From: Sphingomonas sp. Leaf230
GTDB taxonomy: Bacteria; Pseudomonadota; Alphaproteobacteria; Sphingomonadales; Sphingomonadaceae
Length of the DNA stretch: 64,000 nucleotides
Direction of reading: 5' to 3'
Assembly: GCF_001421745.1 (NCBI RefSeq)
Contig: NZ_LMKW01000001.1
Location: 1,046,464-1,110,463, forward strand
This document shows positions 45,324 through 53,526 of the stretch, in pieces. Under the pieces are notes generated by a model. It had not been told where the DNA came from, did not search any database, and saw nothing but the letters and a program-made list of their open reading frames with translations. Made by a program: the position numbers and the translations under genes. Every line of letters begins with the position of its first letter. Position 1 is the stretch's first letter.

Positions 45324-45613
45324 TTAGTTGGATGCGAAACCGGGCTGAACGCCGTCTACGGTTATGAGATGGCCACAAGAGAGCAGAAGGGGTGGGTGAT
45401 GTGCATCTCCGGCCGCCGTATAAAAGCGAGTGCCATTGGCAGGAAACACGGTGTTCGATGTCTTGCTGCCAAGCAAGGCATACGCGCATATCAATGATGT
45501 TGGCGCGGCGCTTTAACCACGCAGATAGAATCTTTTGTTCGCAAACTCTTGAACACAGTTGGCGACTGGCCGGATTTACGCTTGCAGCTTTAATTGATCC
45601 CGAGAGGATGAAG

Positions 45614-46258
45614 ATGACAATCTCAACCGCTGAAATCGCCGTGCCCGACAGCGCCATGGCGCGTGCCGTCACCCAACTTGTCCGGGATACCGAAACCGAT
45701 TTGCTGTTTAATCATAGCAGCAGGGTCTTCCTGTGGGCGGCACTTACGGGCAAGCGCCGCAGCCTGCCATACGACGCCGAATTGCTGTACGTGGGGGCGA
45801 TGTTTCACGACATGGGGCTGACCAAAAGTCACGCGAGCTCTGATCTGCGCTTCGAGGTCGATAGTGCGAATGCCGCGCGGGCATTCTTAGAAAGCTATGA
45901 CGTTCCTGAGCGCGACGTGGAGGATGTCTGGACTGCGATCGCGCTGCACACCACCCCCGGCGTGCCACAACATATGCGGCCAACGATAGCACTTGTCACC
46001 GCCGGTGTTGAAATGGACGTGCTAGGAATAGGCTATCACGACTTCACGCCTGAACAGCGCGCACATGTTTGTGACCATCATCCACGGGGCGATAATTTTA
46101 AGGAAAACATTATTGGAGCGTTTGCGGAGGGCATGTCGGCAAGACCGCTAACCACCTTCGGAACGGTCAACGCCGATGTACTCGCGCTAAAGAACCCGGC
46201 GGATTTTAAACGGCAGAACTTCTGTAGCATCATTCTTGGGTCCGACTGGGAAATCTGA
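45614..46258 (+). CDS. HD-domain protein, cyanamide-hydratase-like
   Basis: A 214-residue protein with an HD-type metal site: NHSSRVFLWA near residue 38 supplies the first His and LLYVGAMFHDMGL near 65 the His-Asp pair; IALHTTPGV near 110 gives a further His. The layout fits the cyanamide hydratase-like HD group, small hydrolases or hydratases of poorly known substrate. The ATG at 45614 is chosen because GAGAGG lies six bases before it; an ATG two codons upstream sits directly on that site. It seems intact although all genes around it are broken, so it may still be expressed or be the last to decay. Confidence 0.7.
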   Translation: MTISTAEIAVPDSAMARAVTQLVRDTETDLLFNHSSRVFLWAALTGKRRSLPYDAELLYVGAMFHDMGLTKSHASSDLRFEVDSANAARAFLESYDVPERDVEDVWTAIALHTTPGVPQHMRPTIALVTAGVEMDVLGIGYHDFTPEQRAHVCDHHPRGDNFKENIIGAFAEGMSARPLTTFGTVNADVLALKNPADFKRQNFCSIILGSDWEI

Positions 46259-46301
46259 TCCCCGCAACGCACCCCATGGTGCGCATGGAAAGTACCGTTC
46301 G

Positions 46302-46869
46302 ATGAAAACATATCCCATGCAGACTATCGGATTCGTGAATGGCCTCGAATTGTGCGAAGAGCCCGTTCCCGTTCCGGGTGTAGGCGAGGTGCTTGTTCGC
46401 ATCCGTGCCAATTCGCTAAATTTTCGTGATCTTGCTGTTCTGCAAGGCTGGCTGCCGTTCGGTGTGCAGGCAGGCCGAGTGTCGTTGTCCGACGCTGCTG
46501 GCGTGATTGAGACGATCGGCAAGCGTGTTACGCGCTTTGCGGTCGATGATCACGTGGTCAATTCGATCATGCCAAACTGGTTCGGCGGTTCGTTCCAAGC
46601 CATTCCCCAGCAATACGGCATTCAATTGGACGGCTGGCTCCGCGAGTATCGCGTCGTCAGCGAGGAGGAACTGGTCATCCATCCTTCCTGTCGTTTACTG
46701 AGGCTGCGACGCTACCATGCGCGGCCGTCACGGCATGGTCGGCATTGGCTGGGTCGGCCCAGGAGAAGTCGTACTGACACAGGGGACGGGCGGCGTATCG
46801 CTTTTTGCCATTCAGTTTGCGAAGGCTGTGGGTGCAAAAATTATCGCAACGACAGACGAGCCTATGCGT
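46302..46869 (+). pseudogene. Zinc-type alcohol dehydrogenase/quinone oxidoreductase, frameshifted and 3'-truncated
   Basis: The first 125 codons encode the N-terminal GroES-like domain of a medium-chain dehydrogenase/reductase (GEVLVRIRANSLNFRDLAVLQG, AAGVIETIGKRVTRFAVDDHVV). The frame shifts near 46690, where [16 protein letters not shown] continues in the next frame, and again near 46750, where [33 protein letters not shown] appears in a third frame. It then ends abruptly at about 46869, well before the nucleotide-binding domain is complete. It cannot make an active enzyme. Confidence 0.72.
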
Positions 46870-46871
46870 GA

Positions 46872-46890
46872 GACCCATAACTGGTCATTC
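46872..46890. repeat. Short dispersed repeat, copy 1
   Basis: GACCCATAACTGGTCATTC occurs here at the broken end of the oxidoreductase remnant and, with one base different, at 57057-57075 downstream of the nitrate operon. Both copies lie in non-coding DNA. Confidence 0.45.
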
Positions 46891-46984
46891 GGGCTCCGTT
46901 CGCCGCTCCCCAACTTCAGACACTCATTAATCTCTGTGCGGGTGTGCCCTCGCCATGAGGATCGGTGCAGCATAAGACTGAGTG

Positions 46985-47563
46985 ATGCGGATCGCGATCA
47001 TAGACACGAGCACCACGCGTGCTGCGATCATTTCGGAAGGCCTGCGTGAGGCCGGACTCGACGATATCGTCGTTATCGACGGCATGCTCGGGATGGTCGC
47101 GGCGTTGGAGAAGGCAGCGCCCGAAGTAGTGCTGATCAACCTCGAAAATCCCAGTCGCGACGTGCTCGAGGAGTTCTTCGCGGTGTCGCGCGCCCTCGCC
47201 CGCCCGATCGCGATGTTTGTCGACCAGAGCGATGCGGAGTCCACGAACGCCGCGGTCGATGCGGGCGTGTCCGCCTACATTGTCGACGGGCTCGCCAAAC
47301 AGCGGATCAAGCCGGTCATCGATCTCGCGATCCGCCGGTTCCAGGCGTTCGCGAGGTTGCAGGCCGAACTGCACGAAGCCCGCAGCGCTCTCGCCGATCG
47401 CACCACGATCGACCGCGCCAAGGCGATCCTGATGAAACGCCGCGGCATCGACGAGCCGACCGCGTACGGCCTGCTCCGCGCACAGGCGATGCGATCCAAC
47501 CGCCGGATCGTGGAGATCGCCGACGCGATCATCACCAGCGATGCGCTCATGGGAGATTTGTGA
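46985..47563 (+). CDS. nasT: NasT-like ANTAR antiterminator
   Basis: A 192-residue response-regulator-like protein: a receiver-type N-terminal domain ([32 protein letters not shown]) and a C-terminal ANTAR RNA-binding domain near residues 125-180 ([47 protein letters not shown]). NasT proteins bind paired hexaloop hairpins in leader RNA and prevent termination when released by NasS in the presence of nitrate or nitrite. Such a leader exists at 48981-49128. The ATG at 46985 follows a GTG in frame one codon earlier. The stop overlaps nasS (TGATG). Confidence 0.92.
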   Translation: MRIAIIDTSTTRAAIISEGLREAGLDDIVVIDGMLGMVAALEKAAPEVVLINLENPSRDVLEEFFAVSRALARPIAMFVDQSDAESTNAAVDAGVSAYIVDGLAKQRIKPVIDLAIRRFQAFARLQAELHEARSALADRTTIDRAKAILMKRRGIDEPTAYGLLRAQAMRSNRRIVEIADAIITSDALMGDL

Positions 47564-48777
47564 TGGCGCTCGACCGGGTCCGCATCGGTTTCCTCCCTCT
47601 CGTCGATGCGGCGCTGCCGATCCTCGCGCGCGAACGCGGGTTCGCCGAGGCCGAGGGACTGGAGATCGAGCTCGTCCGCGACATGACCTGGGCGACGGTA
47701 CGCGACCGGCTTCTGTACGGCCATACCGACGCCGCGCACATGGTCGCACCGCTGGCGATCGCGACGGCGCTGGGGCGTGGGCGGCCAGCGGTGCCTATGG
47801 CGGTGCCGTTCGTGCTGGGGCTCAACGGCAATGCGATCACGCTGTCGTTGCCGCTCGCGGTGCAGGTGATGGACGGCGACGCGCTTGGCGATCCGGTGGT
47901 GCTCGGTGCGCGACTGAAGGCGGTCGCAATCGCGCGCGCCGCGGCGGGACGGCGGCTGCGGTTCGGCGTGGTGCATCGCTATTCGAGTCATAATTACATG
48001 CTGCGCTACTGGCTCGCGGCGGTCGGCATCCGCCCGGATACCGACGTCGAGATCGTCACGACCAGCCCGACCTTCGCCGCCGATGCGCTGGCGGCGGGCG
48101 AAGTCGACGGCATCTGCGTCGGCGAGCCCTGGAACGGCGTCGCGGTCGATCGCGGGGTCGGGCGGATCGCGCTGGTAACGGCACAGGTCTGGCAGCGTGG
48201 GGTCGAAAAGGTGCTGGCGATGCGTGCCGCCACGCTGGCCGAGTGTGGCGACGTCGTCCACCGGCTGATCCGCGCATTGCACGCTGCGGCTGCGCAGTTC
48301 ATCGATCCGGATACGCTTGAGGAGAATGCGGCGATACTGTCTCGTCGAGAGTATCTCGATGCCCCGGTCGATGCAGTGGCGCGGGCGATCGGCGACCGAG
48401 TGCGGCTGGTGAAGGACGCGCTGCCAATCCACGTGCCCGACTTTATGTTCCAGTACCGCGAAGCGGCGAACTTCCCTTGGCGCAGTCAGGCGGCATGGCT
48501 GTATTCGCAGATGGTGCGGTGGGACGGCACGCCGTTCTCGGCTGAGGATGCGGACGTCGCGCAAGGTGTGTTTCGTCCTGACGCGTATCGCGCGGCGCTG
48601 ATTGGCTCAGGCGCGCCGTTGCCGAATGCGAGTTCGAAGCTGGAGGGGGCGATCGGCGCGGACAGCATTGGCGCGGGATCGACACAGGGGCGGTTGATCC
48701 TTGGGCGCGATGCGTTCTTCGATCGGCGAGCGTTCGATCCCGACGATATCGAGGGGTATCTGGCCAGCTTGCCTTGA
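47563..48777 (+). CDS. nasS: NasS-like nitrate/nitrite sensor (NrtA/CmpA family)
   Basis: A 404-residue protein of the NrtA/CmpA solute-binding family (VRIGFLPLVDAALPILARERGFAEAEGLEIELVRD; SSHNYMLRYWLAAVGI; GEVDGICVGEPWNGVAVD). It has no signal peptide, which distinguishes the cytoplasmic sensor NasS from transporter binding proteins. In the known system NasS holds NasT inactive until it binds nitrate or nitrite. Direct coupling to nasT and the adjacent nitrate genes support this role. Confidence 0.9.
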   Translation: MALDRVRIGFLPLVDAALPILARERGFAEAEGLEIELVRDMTWATVRDRLLYGHTDAAHMVAPLAIATALGRGRPAVPMAVPFVLGLNGNAITLSLPLAVQVMDGDALGDPVVLGARLKAVAIARAAAGRRLRFGVVHRYSSHNYMLRYWLAAVGIRPDTDVEIVTTSPTFAADALAAGEVDGICVGEPWNGVAVDRGVGRIALVTAQVWQRGVEKVLAMRAATLAECGDVVHRLIRALHAAAAQFIDPDTLEENAAILSRREYLDAPVDAVARAIGDRVRLVKDALPIHVPDFMFQYREAANFPWRSQAAWLYSQMVRWDGTPFSAEDADVAQGVFRPDAYRAALIGSGAPLPNASSKLEGAIGADSIGAGSTQGRLILGRDAFFDRRAFDPDDIEGYLASLP

Positions 48778-48786
48778 ACTCTCCTC

Positions 48787-48890
48787 TCCCCCCCTGGAAG
48801 GGGGCGGTTGGGGGTGGATCGGCTGGCTTGAGCCCCTTCGGTTCGGACATGCGGAAGCCGACCCACCCCCTGCCCCTCCCTGGAGGGGTG
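48787..48890. repeat. GC-rich inverted repeat pair after nasS
   Basis: Two imperfect inverted arms of about 32 bases (about 48790-48823 and 48857-48890) share the CCCTCC/GGGGGTGG..CGGC pattern and flank 33 bases. The element sits 10 bases after the nasS stop and 91 bases before the first leader hairpin. It resembles the palindromic elements at 17962 and 53425 in style but not in sequence. It may end nasST transcription or be a passive repeat. Confidence 0.6.
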
Positions 48891-48980
48891 ATCCCGGAGT
48901 CAATTGCCCCGCCAAGCCCCAATCTGCTGCATCTGCGAAATGACGCTTGCGCGATGGGGCCTCTTCGGTCATCTTCGCAT

Positions 48981-49128
48981 TGTCCGGCAAGGGAGTCGGA
49001 CACGAAATTATCGCGAGACCGGTTCCAACGAGGGGACCTGACCGCGTAGGGCGATCCACCGATCGGCCACAGGCAACGAAGCCGCTCCGATGCGTCCACA
49101 AGGTCGCCGTCGGGGCGGCTTTTTCTTT
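48981..49128 (+). promoter_or_regulatory. Nitrate operon leader: two ANTAR-type hexaloop hairpins and terminator
   Basis: Hairpin 1 (48981-49002) has an eight-pair stem with one G-T pair and a hexaloop AAGGGA. Hairpin 2 (49021-49038) has a six-pair stem and a hexaloop AACGAG. Both loops have A at position 1 and G at position 4, the known signature for ANTAR protein binding. The terminator lies 41 bases further on. This is the expected target of the NasT protein encoded just upstream: bound NasT should stabilise the tandem hairpins, prevent the terminator and allow the nitrate genes to be read. Confidence 0.85.
49079..49128 (+). terminator. Attenuating intrinsic terminator in nitrate operon leader
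   Basis: GCCGCTCCGA (49081-49090) pairs with TCGGGGCGGC (49110-49119), ten pairs with one G-T, followed by TTTTTCTTT. It lies 26 bases before the transporter start codon, so it would cut the operon off unless antitermination occurs. Confidence 0.88.
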
Positions 49129-49153
49129 GTCCATCGCAGATGGGAAACCGACC

Positions 49154-50536
49154 ATGTTGTTCGCATCACCAGGTATCGACACCGCCGCGCCCAAAGCCAC
49201 CAGGATCGACTTGTTCAGCGCCGCCACGCCGCAAATGCGCGCGTTCCATGTCACGTGGCTGGCGTTCTTCGTGTGCTTCTTCGCGTGGTTCGCCGCCGCG
49301 CCGTTGATGCCGCTGATCAAGGCCGAGTTCGCCTTGAGCAAGGATCAGATCGCCAACATCAACATTGCCGCGGTCGCGGTGACGATCCTGGTGCGGCTGG
49401 TGGTCGGACCGCTCTGCGATCGGTTCGGCCCCCGGCGCACCTATACGTGGCTGCTGCTGATCGGTGCGATTCCGGTGTTCGGGCTGGCGTTCGCGCAGAC
49501 CTACGAGACGTTCCTGTTCTTCCGCCTTGCGATCGGTGCGATCGGCGCGTCGTTCGTCATCACGCAATATCATACCAGCGTGATGTTTGCGCCCAACGTC
49601 GTCGGCACCGCCAACGCGACCGTCGGCGGCTGGGGCAATGCCGGCGGCGGCGCAGCGCAGAGCCTGATGCCGCTGGTCGTCGCGGCGCTCGTCGGCCTCG
49701 GCGTCGAGCATGCGTTCGGCTGGCGCGCGGCGATGTTCGTGCCGGGGGTCGCTATGCTCGCGATGGCGTTCGTCTATGCGCGCTACACGCAGGACACGCC
49801 GCAGGGCGACATCGTCGACCTCCGCGCCGCGGGCATCGAACTCGATGGCGGCAAGGCGACGGGCATGGCGATCTTCCGCCGCGCCGCCGCCAATTACCGC
49901 ACCTGGATGCTCGCCGCGACGTACGGCGCCTGCTTTGGCGTCGAGATTTTCATCCATAACATCGCCGCCAGCTATTACGTCGACCGGTTCGGCCTTTCGT
50001 TGACCAACGCAGGCCTCGCCGCCGGGATCTTCGGCGGTCTAGCCCTGTTCGCCCGCGCGCTCGGCGGGATCGCGAGCGACCGGATCGCGCTCAGCAAAGG
50101 GCTCGACGGCCGCGCGCTGCTGCTGTTCGCGCTGATGCTCGGCGAAGGCGTCGGGCTGGTGCTGTTCGGTCATGCCGGCAGCGTGACGCTCGCGATACTG
50201 GCGATGACGATGTTCGGGCTGTTCACGCACATGGCGTGCGGCGCGACCTATGCGCTGGTGCCGTTCATCGACCGCAAGGCGCTGGGCGGTGTCGCCGGGC
50301 TGATCGGCGCGGGCGGCAATATCGGCGCGGTCGCGGCGGGGTTCCTCAACAAAGCGTCGGCCACCCCGCAGCAATGTCTCATCGTGCTCGGCTACGTCGT
50401 CGCAGGCACCGCGGTCTGCGCGCTCGCCGTCCGCTTCTCCGCCACGCACAAATCGAACGAGCGCGCGCTGCTCGACGCGGCGCTCGACGCACGCCGCACC
50501 AGCGACCGCTCGGTCAACGGCGCGCTCCCCGCATGA
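49154..50536 (+). CDS. NarK/NasA-type nitrate/nitrite transporter (MFS)
   Basis: A 460-residue inner-membrane carrier with about twelve helices. Nitrate-porter features are ITQYHTSVMFAPNVVGTANATVGGWGNAGGGAAQSLMPL near residue 140-180 (the first nitrate signature) and AGLIGAGGNIGAVAAGF near 385 (the second). It supplies nitrate for assimilation. The ATG at 49154 is the first sensible start after the leader terminator; longer frames read through the leader and are not credible. The stop overlaps an ATG of the nirB frame (ATGA). Confidence 0.93.
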   Translation: MLFASPGIDTAAPKATRIDLFSAATPQMRAFHVTWLAFFVCFFAWFAAAPLMPLIKAEFALSKDQIANINIAAVAVTILVRLVVGPLCDRFGPRRTYTWLLLIGAIPVFGLAFAQTYETFLFFRLAIGAIGASFVITQYHTSVMFAPNVVGTANATVGGWGNAGGGAAQSLMPLVVAALVGLGVEHAFGWRAAMFVPGVAMLAMAFVYARYTQDTPQGDIVDLRAAGIELDGGKATGMAIFRRAAANYRTWMLAATYGACFGVEIFIHNIAASYYVDRFGLSLTNAGLAAGIFGGLALFARALGGIASDRIALSKGLDGRALLLFALMLGEGVGLVLFGHAGSVTLAILAMTMFGLFTHMACGATYALVPFIDRKALGGVAGLIGAGGNIGAVAAGFLNKASATPQQCLIVLGYVVAGTAVCALAVRFSATHKSNERALLDAALDARRTSDRSVNGALPA

Positions 50537-50574
50537 CCCTCCCTTCCCCGGCTCCAACCCGACTGGATGATCTG

Positions 50575-53076
50575 ATGGAACACCAAACCCCCTTCCCCGA
50601 CACCCCCTTTTCCAAGCGGCGCGAGCATCTCGTCGTGATCGGCAACGGCATGGCCGGCTGTCGCGCGGTCGAGGAGCTGATCGCGCGCGATCCGACCCGT
50701 TACCGCGTGACGATCTTCGGCGCCGAGCCGCACGTGAACTACAACCGCATCATGCTGTCGCCGGTGCTGGCGGGCGAGAAGACGTTCGAGCAGATCGTCA
50801 TCAACGACCACGCCTGGTACGCGACCAACACGATCGAGCTGGTGACGAGCGATCCGGTGCAGGCGATCGACCGCGTGGCGAAGACCGTCACCGCGCGATC
50901 GGGGCTGACGGTATCGTACGACCGGCTGCTGATCGCGACCGGCTCCGATCCGTTCATCATCCCCGTCCCCGGCAAGGACCTGCCCGGCGTAATCTCGTTC
51001 CGCGACATGGCGGACGTGGATCACATGCTGGATGCAGCCGGAAAGGGTGGCGCCGCGGTCGTCATCGGCGGCGGGCTGCTCGGGCTGGAGGCCGCACACG
51101 GGCTCACGTTGCGCGGGATGAAGGTTACGGTGATCCACCTGATGCCGACGCTGATGGAGCGGCAACTCGACGAAGCGGCAGGGTGGTTGCTCAAGTCGGC
51201 GCTGGAATCGCGCGGTCAGGTCATCCTCACCGAGGCGAACACCGCCGAGATCGTCGGCGATACCCACGTCGAGGGCGTGCTGCTGAAAGACGGTACGCTG
51301 ATCCCCGCGAGCCTCGTCGTCATGGCGGTCGGCATCCGACCCTCGGTGGCGCTCGCGCGTGACGCCGGTCTGGAGATCGGCCGCGGGATCAAGGTCGACG
51401 ACCACATGGTCACCAGCGACCCGTCGATCCTGGCGGTCGGCGAATGCGTCGAGCATGACGGCAACGTCTACGGTCTCGTCGCGCCGCTGTGGGACATGTG
51501 CCGCGCGCTCGCCGACGGGCTGACCGACAGTCACAGCGGCTATCGCGGATCGGTGACCTCGACCAAATTGAAGGTCGCCGGGCTCGACGTGTTCTCGGCG
51601 GGCGATTTCTCCGGCGGTGCAGGCGCGGAGGACATCGTCCTGCGCGATGCGTCGCGCGGCATCTACAAGCGCGTCGTGGTCAAGGACGACCGGATCGTCG
51701 GCGCGGTGCTGTACGGCGATACCACCGACGGCGGCTGGTATTTCGACCTGCTCAAGCAGGCGGAAGACATCGCGCCGATCCGCGACATGCTGATCTTCGG
51801 CCAGTCGTTCGCCTCGGGAGGAGGCACCGCGGACCCTAAAGCGGCCGTTGCGGCGCTCTCCGACGATGCGGAGATTTGCGGCTGCAACGGCGTCACCAAG
51901 GGCAAGGTCGTAGCATGCATCGGCGCCGGCAACGCGACGCTCGACGCGGTCCGCGCGACCTGCAAGGCGTCGGCATCGTGCGGATCGTGTACCGGGCTGG
52001 TCGAGACGCTGCTCGTGGTCACGCTGGGCGACGAATATTCGGGCGAACGTTCGGTGAAGACGATGTGCAAATGCACCAGCTTCGGCCACGACGACGTCCG
52101 CCGCGAGATCGTTGCGCAGGGCATGCGATCGATCCCCGAAGTGATGCAGAAGATGAGCTGGTCGACGCCCGACGGATGTTCGTCGTGCCGGCCTGCGCTC
52201 AATTACTACCTGCTCTGCGCGCTGCCGGGCGACTACAAGGACGACCAGCAGAGCCGCTACGTCAACGAGCGGGTGCACGCCAACATCCAGAAGGACGGCA
52301 CCTATTCTGTAGTGCCGCGGATGTGGGGCGGGCTCACCAACCCGCGCGAGCTGCGCGCGATCGCCGATGTCGTCGAGAAATACGATGCGCCGATGGTCAA
52401 GGTGACGGGCGGCCAGCGGCTCGACATCTTCGGAATCAAGAAGGAGGACCTGCCCGCGGTCTGGGCCGATCTGAACGCCGCCGGGATGGTCAGCGGGCAT
52501 GCGTACGGCAAGTCGTTGCGCACCGTGAAGACCTGCGTCGGGTCGGACTGGTGCCGGTTCGGAACGCAGGATTCGACCGGGCTCGGCGTCAAGGTCGAGC
52601 GGATGACCTGGGGCAGTTGGATGCCGCACAAGTTCAAGATCGCGGTCAGCGGCTGCCCGCGGAATTGCGCCGAGGCGACGATCAAGGATTTCGGCGTGGT
52701 CTGCGTCGACTCTGGATATGAGCTGTCGGTCGGCGGCAATGGCGGGATCAAGGTCCGCGCGACCGACTTCCTGTGCAAGGTCGCGACCGAGGAAGAGGCG
52801 ATGCATTACTGCGCCGCGTTCATCCAGTTGTACCGCGAGGAAGCGCGCTATCTGGAACGAACCGCGCCGTGGATCGAGCGGATCGGGGTCGCGTATATTC
52901 GCGAGCGGATCGCCGACGATCCGGAGGGCCGCGACGCGCTGGCGGCACGGTTCCTGTTCTCGCAGCAGTTCACGCAGGATGATCCATGGGCGGCACGCGC
53001 GGCGGGCGAGCACCGCGAACAACATACGCCGATGGCGCGGTTCACGCCCATCGATCAGACGAGGGAAATGGCATGA
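50575..53076 (+). CDS. nirB: Assimilatory nitrite reductase large subunit NirB
   Basis: An enzyme of about 833 residues reducing nitrite to ammonia with NAD(P)H. It has an N-terminal FAD/NAD-binding part (HLVVIGNGMAGCRAVEEL; VIGGGLLGLEAAHGL), a BFD-like [2Fe-2S] region near residue 432 (EICGCNGVTKGKV, SCGSCTGLVE), ferredoxin-like domains and the siroheme/[4Fe-4S] site (CVGSDWCRFG near 652; SGCPRNCAEA near 691). I take the ATG at 50575. An ATG at 50533 overlaps the transporter stop and would add 14 residues. It is coupled to nirD by a four-base overlap. Confidence 0.94.
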   Translation: MEHQTPFPDTPFSKRREHLVVIGNGMAGCRAVEELIARDPTRYRVTIFGAEPHVNYNRIMLSPVLAGEKTFEQIVINDHAWYATNTIELVTSDPVQAIDRVAKTVTARSGLTVSYDRLLIATGSDPFIIPVPGKDLPGVISFRDMADVDHMLDAAGKGGAAVVIGGGLLGLEAAHGLTLRGMKVTVIHLMPTLMERQLDEAAGWLLKSALESRGQVILTEANTAEIVGDTHVEGVLLKDGTLIPASLVVMAVGIRPSVALARDAGLEIGRGIKVDDHMVTSDPSILAVGECVEHDGNVYGLVAPLWDMCRALADGLTDSHSGYRGSVTSTKLKVAGLDVFSAGDFSGGAGAEDIVLRDASRGIYKRVVVKDDRIVGAVLYGDTTDGGWYFDLLKQAEDIAPIRDMLIFGQSFASGGGTADPKAAVAALSDDAEICGCNGVTKGKVVACIGAGNATLDAVRATCKASASCGSCTGLVETLLVVTLGDEYSGERSVKTMCKCTSFGHDDVRREIVAQGMRSIPEVMQKMSWSTPDGCSSCRPALNYYLLCALPGDYKDDQQSRYVNERVHANIQKDGTYSVVPRMWGGLTNPRELRAIADVVEKYDAPMVKVTGGQRLDIFGIKKEDLPAVWADLNAAGMVSGHAYGKSLRTVKTCVGSDWCRFGTQDSTGLGVKVERMTWGSWMPHKFKIAVSGCPRNCAEATIKDFGVVCVDSGYELSVGGNGGIKVRATDFLCKVATEEEAMHYCAAFIQLYREEARYLERTAPWIERIGVAYIRERIADDPEGRDALAARFLFSQQFTQDDPWAARAAGEHREQHTPMARFTPIDQTREMA

Positions 53077-53411
53077 TCGGCGAATGGCTCGATATCGGCT
53101 GGGTCGACGAGATCCCGGTCCGCGGCAGCCGCACGGTGCAGGTCACCGGCGGCGACGACATCGCGGTCTTCCGTACCGGCGACGGCAAGGTGTTCGCGCT
53201 TGCGGATCGCTGTCCGCACAAGGGTGGGCGGTTGTCGCAGGGGATCGTCCACGGCGGCGCGGTGGCGTGCCCGCTGCATAACTGGCGGATCGCGCTGGAT
53301 ACGGGCGAGGCGCTGGGCGAGGACAAGGGGTGTACGCCGGTGATCCCAGTGAAGGTGTCGGGGGGCCGGGTTTTGCTCTGCCGCACCTCAACCATCAAAG
53401 CCGCCGCATGA
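53073..53411 (+). CDS. nirD: Nitrite reductase small subunit NirD (Rieske-like)
   Basis: A 112-residue protein with a Rieske fold: CPHKGG and CPLHNW supply the Cys and His pairs, so it may still bind a [2Fe-2S] cluster, unlike enterobacterial NirD that lost the ligands. It is the partner of NirB. The start overlaps the nirB stop. Confidence 0.92.
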   Translation: MIGEWLDIGWVDEIPVRGSRTVQVTGGDDIAVFRTGDGKVFALADRCPHKGGRLSQGIVHGGAVACPLHNWRIALDTGEALGEDKGCTPVIPVKVSGGRVLLCRTSTIKAAA

Positions 53412-53424
53412 GCGCGCCACTGCT

Positions 53425-53523
53425 CCCTCTCCCCTCCGGGGAGAGGGCCGGGGTGAGGGTTTGGGGCGTGTGCTGGCCTTCCCAACTACCCCTCACCCAA
53501 CCCTCTCCCCAACGGGGAGAGGG
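53425..53523. repeat. GC-rich palindromic repeat directly before nitrate reductase
   Basis: Two palindromic units, 53425-53447 (CCCTCTCCCC and GGGGAGAGGG arms) and about 53501-53523 with the same arms, face each other across 50 bases together with GGGGTGAGGGT/ACCCCTCACCC. The final GGGGAGAGGG ends four bases before the nitrate reductase ATG, so it forms the only ribosome binding site there. Confidence 0.8.
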
Positions 53524-53526
53524 CTA

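Noticed and set aside
48947..49153. Upstream extension of the nitrate transporter frame
   Set aside because: It would translate through the leader hairpins and terminator; the transporter sequence begins sensibly at 49154.
50392..53025. 877-codon minus-strand open frame opposite nirB
   Set aside because: nirB on the plus strand carries all cofactor motifs; the other strand shows none.
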